DNA of 64,000 nucleotides from Actinomadura hallensis (GTDB taxonomy: Bacteria > Actinomycetota > Actinomycetes > Streptosporangiales > Streptosporangiaceae): assembly GCF_006716765.1 (NCBI RefSeq), contig NZ_VFPO01000001.1, forward strand, positions 3,410,001 through 3,474,000, written 5' to 3'. Under the pieces are notes generated by a model. That model was given only the letters and a program-made list of their open reading frames with translations. It did no database searches and was not told the DNA's origin. Below are positions 57,583-64,000 of this stretch, piece after piece. The position numbers were made by a program, and so were the translations under genes. Each line of letters opens with the position of its first letter. Positions within the stretch are counted from its first letter, which is position 1.

Positions 57583-59424
57583 ATGGGGATCCAGGAAGAG
57601 CGCGCCGAACTCGAGCGCGCCCTCGCGGGACAGACGATCTGCACCGCTCTCGCCGAGACCGCGCAGCGGCACGGCGACCTGCCCGCCTACTCCGACCGCG
57701 TCGACGGGGAGTGGAAGACGCTGACATGGGCCGAGACCCGCACGCGGGCCCTGGAGACCGCCGCCGGCTTCGCCGCCCTCGGGCTCGAACCGGGCGACGT
57801 GGTCGCGCTGATGATGCCGAACCGCTCCGAGCACGTCCTGGCCGACCTCGGCGCCGTCCACGCGGGCGGCACCCCCACCACGGTGTACGCGACCCTCGCG
57901 CCCGACCAGGTCGCCTTCGTCGCGGGCGACTGCTCCGCCAAGTACGCCGTCCTCAACGGCAAGGACCAGCTGGACCGCTGGGAGCCGGTGCTCGACCGCC
58001 TCCCCGGCCTCCGCAAGATCATCGTCGTGGAGGCGGCCGACTGCCCCTCCGGCGACCGCTACATGACCTGGGACGACTTCGCCGAGCTCGGCCGCAGGGA
58101 GCTCGCCGCGAACGCCGCCGAGATCGACCGCCGCTGGAAGGCCGTCAAGCCCGGCGACACGGTCACCCTGCTGTACACGTCCGGGACGACCGGCAACCCC
58201 AAGGGCGTCCTCATCACGCACTCGATGGTGCTGCACGAGGCCGCGATGGTGAGGCGCAGCTCGGTGCTGCCCGACCACCCGACCGGTGTCTCCTACCTGC
58301 CGTTCGCCCACATCGCCGACCGCGTCCTCAGTTACTACCTGCCGGTGCGGATCGCCTCGCACATCCACTTCTGCCCGGACCCCGCCCAGCTCACCTCGGT
58401 CCTCCCCCAGGTCCGGCCGCACTCGTTCTTCGGCGTGCCCCGCGTCTGGGAGAAGATCATGGCGGGCATCCAGGCGGTGCTGTCGGCCGAGCAGGACGAG
58501 GCCAAGAAGCAGGCCGTCGCCGCCGCACTGGACGCCGGCCGCGCCTACGTCCAGGCCCAGGAGTTCGGCAACACCCTCACCCCGGAGATCACCGCCGCCT
58601 TCGAGAAGGCGAACGAGGCGGTCCTCACGCCGATGCGCGCCATGCTCGGGCTGGACCGCGTCGTGCAGGCCTCCAGCGCCGCCGCCCCGCTCCCGGTCGA
58701 CGTCGCCCGGTTCTTCGCCGGCCTCGGCCTGAAGATCTTCGACGCCTACGGGATGACGGAGACCACCGGCGCCATCACCGCCAACCTCTCCGACTCCTTC
58801 AAGCTCGGCACCGTCGGCCGCCCCTTCGCCGGCGTGGAGCTGAAACTCGCCGACGACGGCGAGATCCTCGTCCGCGGCGCCACCTGCACCCCCGGCTACC
58901 TGGGCCGCCCCGAGGCGACCGCCGAGCTGATCGACGAGGACGGCTGGATCCACACCGGCGACGTCGGGCGCCTCGACGAGGACGGCTTCCTCACCATCGT
59001 CGACCGCAAGAAGGAGCTCATCATCACCGCGGGCGGCGAGAACATCGCGCCGTCGATGATCGAGAACCACCTCAAGGAGCACCCGCTCATCGGCCAGGCG
59101 CTCGCCTTCGGCGACCGCCGCCCCTACGTCGTCGCGCTCATCACCCTCGACGGCGAGGTCGCCCCCGTCTGGGCCGCCGCCCACGGCATCGACACCACCG
59201 ACCTGGCGGCCCTCGCCGAGAACCCGCTCGTCCTGGAGGAGATCGCCAAGGCCGTCGAGGACGCCAACACCCGCCTGGCCCGCGTCCAGCAGGTCAAGAA
59301 GTGGCGCCTGCTGCCGACCGAGTGGACCGCCGAGAGCGAGGAGCTCACCCCGACGCTCAAGCTGAAGCGGCGCGTCGTCCACGCCAAGTACGCCGAGGCC
59401 ATCGACGCCCTTTACGCCCAGTAG
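57583..59424 (+). CDS. Long-chain acyl-CoA synthetase (FadD15-like)
   Basis: 613 residues of the ANL family. Activates long-chain fatty acids to acyl-CoA. Core motif YTSGTTGNPKG (about 195-205), 'YLPFAHIADRVLSYY' (about 241), 'DAYGMTETTGAIT' (about 387), 'HTGDVGRLDEDGFLTIVDRKKELIITAGGENI' (about 461-492) and Lys in 'TLKLKRR' (about 591). The 'GGENIAPSMIEN' block and size match eukaryotic-like FAA1/FadD15 synthetases. ATG 57583 has AAGGGG before it; the frame is open upstream but unsupported. tRNA-Sec follows 26 bases after its stop. Confidence 0.92.
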   Translation: MGIQEERAELERALAGQTICTALAETAQRHGDLPAYSDRVDGEWKTLTWAETRTRALETAAGFAALGLEPGDVVALMMPNRSEHVLADLGAVHAGGTPTTVYATLAPDQVAFVAGDCSAKYAVLNGKDQLDRWEPVLDRLPGLRKIIVVEAADCPSGDRYMTWDDFAELGRRELAANAAEIDRRWKAVKPGDTVTLLYTSGTTGNPKGVLITHSMVLHEAAMVRRSSVLPDHPTGVSYLPFAHIADRVLSYYLPVRIASHIHFCPDPAQLTSVLPQVRPHSFFGVPRVWEKIMAGIQAVLSAEQDEAKKQAVAAALDAGRAYVQAQEFGNTLTPEITAAFEKANEAVLTPMRAMLGLDRVVQASSAAAPLPVDVARFFAGLGLKIFDAYGMTETTGAITANLSDSFKLGTVGRPFAGVELKLADDGEILVRGATCTPGYLGRPEATAELIDEDGWIHTGDVGRLDEDGFLTIVDRKKELIITAGGENIAPSMIENHLKEHPLIGQALAFGDRRPYVVALITLDGEVAPVWAAAHGIDTTDLAALAENPLVLEEIAKAVEDANTRLARVQQVKKWRLLPTEWTAESEELTPTLKLKRRVVHAKYAEAIDALYAQ

Positions 59425-59437
59425 GGGGCCCGCGGAC

Positions 59438-59443
59438 TAAGAT
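59438..59443 (+). promoter_or_regulatory. Candidate -10 box of the selC gene
   Basis: TAAGAT lies seven bases upstream of the tRNA 5' end (59451), right position for transcription starting at the mature tRNA. No clear -35 is seen; readthrough from fadD could also supply the tRNA. Confidence 0.4.
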
Positions 59444-59450
59444 CGGCGGC

Positions 59451-59543
59451 GGAGGCGTGTGAGCGCCTGGTGGCCTCCCCGGCCTTCAAAGCCGACGGTC
59501 CCGAGGATCTCGGGACGGCGGGTTCGATTCCCGTACGCCTCCG
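59451..59543 (+). tRNA. selC: tRNA-Sec (anticodon TCA)
   Basis: 93 bases. Acceptor stem is 8 bp: GGAGGCGT (59451-59458) with ACGCCTCC (59535-59542), then discriminator G; CCA is not encoded. Anticodon loop C-T-TCA-A-A (59484-59490) gives TCA at 59486-59488, closed by GCC/GGC-rich stem. The long extra arm GTCCCGAG/CTCGGGAC is 8 bp, and T arm reads CGGG-TTCGATT-CCCG. The 8-bp acceptor, TCA anticodon and long extra arm are diagnostic of selenocysteine tRNA and exclude Ser or Leu. It works with selB and selD in this window. Confidence 0.96.
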
Positions 59544-59550
59544 CCGCGCA

Positions 59551-59584
59551 CCGGCCGCCCGGTCCACCCGGACCGGGCGGCCGG
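59551..59584 (+). terminator. Terminator of the selC gene
   Basis: A perfect 15-bp stem, 59551-59565 with 59570-59584, loop ACCC, beginning seven bases after the tRNA. No U-run, but stability is very high. It also lies before the convergent sulfotransferase gene and may stop transcription from both sides. Confidence 0.8.
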
Positions 59585-59631
59585 ATCGCGTCCCGGGGCC
59601 GGACGCCCGGCGAGCGGCCCCAGAGGCATGG

Positions 59632-60507
59632 CTAGAGGTAGTTCCAGGCGCGGGCGATGTCCCGCAGCTCCGCGGGCACGGCGTCGGCGGCGGGCAGCGG
59701 GCGGGCGGGCTGGACCTCGCCGGACTTGAGCTTCTCGCCCCAGTCGCCGAAGACCGCCCGGTAGGGGCCGTGGCTGAGCCCTCCGTAATCCAGCATCCCG
59801 GGTTCCCACTCCAGGCCCAGGTAGGCGCAGACGTCCTTGGTGACGCGCTCCGGCTCGGCGGTCAGCTCCTCGTAACGCACCGTGATGCCGGACAGCTCGC
59901 CGCGGGCCTGCTCGATGTGCTCGGTGTAGCGGAGGATCTCCGGGACGACCTCCTCCGGCACCGCCCCCTTGCGCCGGGCCAGGACCGACTCGACGGTCGA
60001 GGCAGGGTGGCGCAGCAGGAAGATGTAGCGCGCCCGCGGCCAGGCCGCCGCCAGCCTGCGCCAGATCAGGACGTTGGACGGCGTCTTGTCCACGATCTGC
60101 GCCTTGCCGCTGCGCCGGAGCTCGTACGCGAGCACGTTGTCCCAGAGCATGTACTCCAGCTCGCGGACGTCCAGCCCCAGCTCGCCCATGATGTCGTGGG
60201 TGAAGTCGCGGCCCGGCCGCACCCTGAGGTGGCGCAGGTGAAGCTCGTGCGGAGCCCGGATCCGGGAGTGGCTGTTCAGCAGGACGCGGAGCAGGGTCGA
60301 GCCCGAGCGCACCGAGCACAGCACGAAGACCGGCGACTCCACGAGCCGCGGCACCTTCGACGGCGCGACCGCTCCGTCGTCCTCCCCGCCCGGGGACGGC
60401 CCCGCCGGCCGCCCGGCGCCCGGCGGCCGCAGCGCGGCGGCCAGCAGGGCGCCGCGACGCCTGAGTCCGGCCGCGACCCGGTTCTGCTTTCCCGATGTCA
60501 TGCTCAT
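59632..60507 (-). CDS. Sulfotransferase family protein
   Basis: 291 residues. Transfers sulfate from PAPS. The 5'-phosphosulfate loop is [10 protein letters not shown] (about 64-73), with Arg in place of the frequent Lys, and the 3'-phosphate loop '[11 protein letters not shown]' (about 164-174) has the conserved Arg and Ser. 'VDKTPSNV' (about 138) resembles the stf0/LpqS-type group of actinobacterial lipid or glycan sulfotransferases. N-terminal 50 residues are basic and low-complexity. ATG 60507 (MSMTSGKQ). No signal peptide; cytoplasmic. Acceptor unknown. It is convergent with selC. Confidence 0.85.
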   Translation of the reverse strand: MSMTSGKQNRVAAGLRRRGALLAAALRPPGAGRPAGPSPGGEDDGAVAPSKVPRLVESPVFVLCSVRSGSTLLRVLLNSHSRIRAPHELHLRHLRVRPGRDFTHDIMGELGLDVRELEYMLWDNVLAYELRRSGKAQIVDKTPSNVLIWRRLAAAWPRARYIFLLRHPASTVESVLARRKGAVPEEVVPEILRYTEHIEQARGELSGITVRYEELTAEPERVTKDVCAYLGLEWEPGMLDYGGLSHGPYRAVFGDWGEKLKSGEVQPARPLPAADAVPAELRDIARAWNYL

Positions 60508-60689
60508 GTGCGGTGCCGGCTAACACTCTCTGGTCGGCGGTGGGACGAGGGACCCGATGGACCGTTCCCCTCCCGACGGGCCCTTCCACCACCGGATTCC
60601 CAGAGATCCCCCCGTCACACCGCCCTCCCCTCGCCGCAGGGCGGCGGCATTTCCTGTTACCGGCCGGTTTCCGGGGTACCGTCGGCCCT

Positions 60690-61502
60690 ATGGGGCGGAT
60701 CACCGTGCGCAGGCCCGTGCTGCGGCTCAGCACCTCCGGATCGCGGGGACGCAGGCCCGACACGCTCGCGGTGGAGGAGCCGCTGGAGATCCGCGTCGCG
60801 GGCAAGCCGCTCACGATCACGATGCGCACGCCCGGCCACGACTTCGACCTCGTCGCCGGGTTCCTGGCCGCCGAGGGCGTGATCGGCGGCGCGGACGACC
60901 TGGCGACGATGCGCTACTGCGCCGACACCGCGGAGCAGAACACCCTGGACGTCGCGCTCGCCCCCGGGGTGGCGCCGCCGGACGACTCCATGACCAGGGC
61001 GTTCACCACGACCAGCGCGTGCGGGGTGTGCGGGAAGTCGACCGTGGAGGCGCTGCGCGCCGACCGGCCCTACGACGTGGCCGCCGACCCGGTGCGCATC
61101 ACCCCCGGCGTCCTGGCGGCGCTGCCGGACCGGCTGCGCCGCGCACAGCGCGTCTTCGACCGGACGGGCGGGCTGCACGCGGCGGGGCTCTTCGACGCGG
61201 CCGGCGAGCTGCTCGCGCTGCGCGAGGACGTCGGGCGGCACAACGCGGTCGACAAGGTGATCGGGTGGGCGCTGCGCGGGGGGCGGCTGCCGCTGGCGGG
61301 CACCGTCCTGATGGTGAGCGGGCGCGCGTCGTTCGAGCTGACGCAGAAGGCGATGACGGCCGGCGTGCCGGTGCTGGCGGCCGTGTCCGCCCCCTCGTCG
61401 CTCGCGGTCGACCTCGCCGAGGACGCCGGGATGACCCTCGTCGGGTTCCTGCGCGGCGAGACGATGAACGTGTACACGGGAGCGGAACGCATCGCCGCGT
61501 GA
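60690..61502 (+). CDS. fdhD: Formate dehydrogenase accessory protein FdhD
   Basis: 270 residues. Sulfurates the molybdenum centre of formate dehydrogenase, using sulfur from IscS carried on two Cys. The CxxC motif is in 'ACGVCGKS' (about 112-119); '[17 protein letters not shown]' (about 51-67), '[14 protein letters not shown]' (about 181), '[14 protein letters not shown]' (about 205) are typical. ATG 60690. Together with moaA, mobA, selB, selD and selC this indicates a molybdo-selenoprotein formate dehydrogenase encoded outside the window. The last residues end in IAA with TGA, no extension. Confidence 0.95.
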   Translation: MGRITVRRPVLRLSTSGSRGRRPDTLAVEEPLEIRVAGKPLTITMRTPGHDFDLVAGFLAAEGVIGGADDLATMRYCADTAEQNTLDVALAPGVAPPDDSMTRAFTTTSACGVCGKSTVEALRADRPYDVAADPVRITPGVLAALPDRLRRAQRVFDRTGGLHAAGLFDAAGELLALREDVGRHNAVDKVIGWALRGGRLPLAGTVLMVSGRASFELTQKAMTAGVPVLAAVSAPSSLAVDLAEDAGMTLVGFLRGETMNVYTGAERIAA

Positions 61503-61651
61503 GGGCGGCTTGTCATCACGGGCCGAAAACCGGGCGGTAACTTGTTGGGCGCTTCCCAAGAAACCGGCGGCCCGCTCTAGTTGACTCGTGCCCCAACGGA
61601 CACGCGCGCGGACCCACGCCGCGTGACGGCGACGTGGAAGCGAGGGACGGA

Positions 61652-62587
61652 ATGACGAGGCCCCTGACAGGCGGCGGAACGGCGTCCGAGATCGACGAGC
61701 GCCACCCACCGATCAAGCCTCGGCGCGTGTCCTTCGACTGGAGCGACACGCCGCTGCACTGGGTCCCCGGCGACCCCGTCGCCACCCACATCATCAACTC
61801 GTTCCACATCGTCCTGCCCGAGGGCGAGAAGTGGTTCATCCAGTGCGTCAAGGACGCCCGGCCCTACATCAAGGACGAGCGGCTCCAGGAGGAGATCAAG
61901 GGGTTCATCGGCCAGGAGATGGTGCACGCCCGCTCCCACCAGGGCGTCCTCGACCAGATCCTGCAGGCCAACGGAATCGACGTCTCCAAGATCACCGACG
62001 CGGCGGCGAAGGGCAACGCCGAGCGGCCCGCCCAGATGGCGGCGCTGAAGGAGAAGAACCCGCGGGCGTGGCGGCGGCGGCTGCGCTTCGAGCTCGCCGC
62101 GGTCGCCGCGATCGAGCACTACACCGCCGTGCTCGGGCAGTGGATCATGGACAACGACCGGTTCGAGAAGTCCGGGGTCGACCCGACGATGCTGGACCTG
62201 CTGCGCTGGCACGGCGCCGAGGAGGTCGAGCACAGGTCCGTGGTCTTCGACGTCTACAAGGCGTTCGGCGGCGGCTACCTCACCCGCGTCGCCGCCTGGG
62301 TCGTGTCGCTGTTCTTCCTGTACTGGGCGCTGATCGGCGGGTCCCTGTACCTGCTCAAGCAGGACCCTACGATCAAGAAGCGGGTGACGCTCCCGCGGGT
62401 GTACCGGTCCTACCGGCGGTCGGTGCGGCTGGGGCACGTCCCCGGCATCTTCAAGCTGCTCCTGGGCGAGGCCCCCGTCTACCTCAGGCCGAACCACCAC
62501 CCGTCCAAGGTGTGCTCCACGCCGCGGGCGCTGGAGTACCTGAAGCGGTCCCCGGCCGCCAGGGCCGCGGGCTACGACCCCTACTAG
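61652..62587 (+). CDS. Metal-dependent hydrolase family protein (PF10118 type)
   Basis: 311 residues. Two Glu/His-rich helices carry the likely di-metal site: 'GFIGQEMVHARSHQG' (about 84-98) and 'AIEHYTAVLGQW' (about 150) plus 'HGAEEVEHRSVVFDVY' (about 190). This E-x-x-H pattern resembles diiron helical bundles. A membrane-like hydrophobic stretch (about 212-235) suggests peripheral or integral association. ATG 61652 follows GAGGGACGGA. Family members occur next to hydrolase/SDR genes in actinobacteria; substrate unknown. An EphD-like gene follows 134 bases later. Confidence 0.85.
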   Translation: MTRPLTGGGTASEIDERHPPIKPRRVSFDWSDTPLHWVPGDPVATHIINSFHIVLPEGEKWFIQCVKDARPYIKDERLQEEIKGFIGQEMVHARSHQGVLDQILQANGIDVSKITDAAAKGNAERPAQMAALKEKNPRAWRRRLRFELAAVAAIEHYTAVLGQWIMDNDRFEKSGVDPTMLDLLRWHGAEEVEHRSVVFDVYKAFGGGYLTRVAAWVVSLFFLYWALIGGSLYLLKQDPTIKKRVTLPRVYRSYRRSVRLGHVPGIFKLLLGEAPVYLRPNHHPSKVCSTPRALEYLKRSPAARAAGYDPY

Positions 62588-62720
62588 ACCGGCCCCGCCC
62601 CTGGCAGACTGCCCCTGGCAAAGTGCCCCCCGACCAGACCGCCCCGACCAACACGGCCCGCGTGCCGGCGGACGCGTGCGAAAGGCGCCGCGCGCACGCG
62701 GGCGCGACGGAGACGACGAC

Positions 62721-64000
62721 ATGACATCCCCGGCGACAACGGTGACCCGGCGCGCATCAGCGGTGACCCGGCGCAGGGTCCGCGGCGACGGCGTCGATCT
62801 CGCCGTCTACGAGCAGGGCGACCGGTCGCGCCCGACCGTCCTGCTCGTGCACGGCTATCCCGACACCCACCGGGTGTGGGACGAGGTCGCCGAGCGGCTC
62901 GGGCGGCGCTTCCACGTCGTCCGCTACGACGTGCGCGGAGCGGGCGCGTCGTCGCGGCCGTTCGGGCGCAGGCGCTACACGTTCGACTACCTGATGGCCG
63001 ACATGCAGGCCGTGCTGGACGCCGCCGCCCCGGACCGCAAGGTCCACCTGGTCGGGCACGACTGGGGCTCGATCCAGGGGTGGGAGGCCGTCTGCACCAT
63101 GCCGGACCGCTTCGCCTCCTTCACCTCGATCTCCGGCCCGTCCCTCGACCACGCGGGGCACTGGGCGCGCCGCCGCCTGGCCCGGCCGACGCCGTCGGGG
63201 CTGCGGCGCGTCATCGGGCAGGCGGCGCGGTCGTGGTACATCGGCTTCTTCCAGACGCCGCTGCTGCCGGAGCTGCTGTGGCGGGCGGGGCTGTCCCGGC
63301 CGTTCACCCGCGCGCTCGAGCTGGGCGAGGGCGTCCCCGCGCGCCCCGGTCATCCCGCGCGGACGCTGGCGCGCGACGGGGCGTCCGGGGTGGCGCTGTA
63401 CCGGGCGAACATGACCCGCCGGCTGCGCAGGCCCCTGGACCGGCGGACGGACGTGCCCACGCAGGTCATCGTCCCCACCAGGGACCTGTTCGTGTCGCCG
63501 CACCTGGTGGGCGGGCTGGCCGGGCGGGCGCCGAACCTGACCGTCCGGCCGGTCAGGGCCGGGCACTGGGTGCCGCGCAGCCACCCCGACGCCGTCGCCC
63601 GCTGGATCGCCGAGCACGTCACCGCCGCCCGGGGCGGCGAGCTCACCCCGGCCGAGTCGCGCGCCCTGCGCCGGGCCAGGGCGGTGCGCGGGCGGGACCC
63701 GCTCGACGGCGCCCTCGTCGTCGTCACCGGCGCGGGCGGCGGCACCGGGCGGTCGGCCGTGCTGGCCTTCGCCCGCCGCGGCGCCGAGGTCGTCGCCGCC
63801 GACCGCGACGCGGAGGCCGCGCGCCGGACCGCGGAACTCGCGGGCCGGGCCGGCGGGACCGTCCACGCCCACGCGGTGGACGTGTCCGATGCCGCCGCGA
63901 TGGAGGACTTCGCCAAGTCGGTGATGCACGAGCACGGCGTGCCGGACGTCGTCGTCAACAACGCCGAGATCGAGATGGCGGGGTCGTTCCTCGACCACTC
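62721..64000 (+). CDS. Alpha/beta hydrolase-SDR fusion (EphD-like), truncated at the window end
   Basis: 426 codons visible, no stop before the edge. Residues about 20-310 are an epoxide-hydrolase-type alpha/beta hydrolase: 'LLVHGYPDTHRVWDEVAERL' (about 41-60; key HGYPDT), nucleophile Asp114 in HDWGS, and 'AGHWVPRSHPDAVARWI' with the His (about 274). A second domain begins at about 320: SDR cofactor loop TGAGGGTG (336-343), Asp 'VAADRD' (about 360), NNAE in place of NNAG (about 414-417). The order hydrolase then SDR matches EphD of mycobacteria. ATG 62721 is close to the preceding metal-dependent hydrolase gene. Lipid epoxide or aldehyde processing is inferred. Confidence 0.9.
   Translation, partial: MTSPATTVTRRASAVTRRRVRGDGVDLAVYEQGDRSRPTVLLVHGYPDTHRVWDEVAERLGRRFHVVRYDVRGAGASSRPFGRRRYTFDYLMADMQAVLDAAAPDRKVHLVGHDWGSIQGWEAVCTMPDRFASFTSISGPSLDHAGHWARRRLARPTPSGLRRVIGQAARSWYIGFFQTPLLPELLWRAGLSRPFTRALELGEGVPARPGHPARTLARDGASGVALYRANMTRRLRRPLDRRTDVPTQVIVPTRDLFVSPHLVGGLAGRAPNLTVRPVRAGHWVPRSHPDAVARWIAEHVTAARGGELTPAESRALRRARAVRGRDPLDGALVVVTGAGGGTGRSAVLAFARRGAEVVAADRDAEAARRTAELAGRAGGTVHAHAVDVSDAAAMEDFAKSVMHEHGVPDVVVNNAEIEMAGSFLDH

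Noticed and set aside
59451..59543. tRNA-Ser, tRNA-Leu or an opal suppressor tRNA
   Set aside because: TCA anticodon with 8-bp acceptor stem and long extra arm fits only tRNA-Sec; selB and selD are nearby.

Overview
The window is chromosomal DNA of a high-GC actinobacterium. Codon third positions are almost all G or C, GTG and TTG starts are common, and several promoters look leaderless. The mycothiol ligase gene mshC, a DUF3090/SCO1664-family/histidine-phosphatase block, an InhA-type FabI, TldD/TldE, dodecin and DUF3099 all fit this group. Gene content and the abundant interspersed repeats suggest a Streptosporangiales/Thermomonosporaceae-like (for example Actinomadura-like) organism; the family-level call is inference. 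I see no phage, insertion sequence or CRISPR array.

Layout. 0-4 kb: a peptide ABC transporter operon on the minus strand (permease C, binding protein, permease B, start of an ATPase). 4.6-10 kb: a small membrane protein, HAD phosphatase, universal stress protein, PAC2 protein and an intact membrane Ser/Thr kinase. 9.7-16.1 kb: mshC and its usual actinobacterial neighbours, interrupted by an NRDE protein and an orphan pair of peptide permeases. 16-21.7 kb: CorA, a membrane protein, an aldo-keto reductase, a RecD2-like protein whose helicase motifs have all decayed, and a secreted protein. 21.8-23.7 kb: two copies of a structured repeat, then fabG-fabI. 23.9-27.0 kb: tldD and tldE separated by an exact in-frame 120-bp tandem duplication. 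27.0-34.0 kb: dodecin, DUF3099, a probable small RNA built of three hairpins with C5G loops, a membrane pseudokinase, and two tandem paralogous single-pass proteins joining a substrate-binding domain to a VWA domain. 34-43.7 kb: an acyl-CoA dehydrogenase/SDR/TetR cluster, a B12-binding-like protein next to fused isobutyryl-CoA mutase icmF, a divergent MarR regulator, and kynA-kmo. 43.7-64 kb: two MFS exporters, molybdenum cofactor genes (moaA, mobA), rtcB, selB, selD, tRNA-Sec (selC), acyl-CoA synthetases, a sulfotransferase, fdhD, and an EphD-like hydrolase-SDR fusion cut by the window end.

How the parts fit. moaA, mobA, fdhD, selB, selC and selD together indicate a molybdenum- and selenocysteine-dependent formate dehydrogenase encoded elsewhere; selA and the dehydrogenase are not in the window. 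IcmF, the B12-binding-like protein, the acyl-CoA dehydrogenase cluster and the two acyl-CoA synthetases point to branched-chain or short-chain acyl-CoA metabolism. The most unusual material is the putative small RNA, the tandem repeat between tldD and tldE, the pseudo-helicase, the pseudokinase with the two SBP-VWA paralogues (one with a broken MIDAS metal site), and the back-to-back icmF/marR promoters sharing one palindrome.
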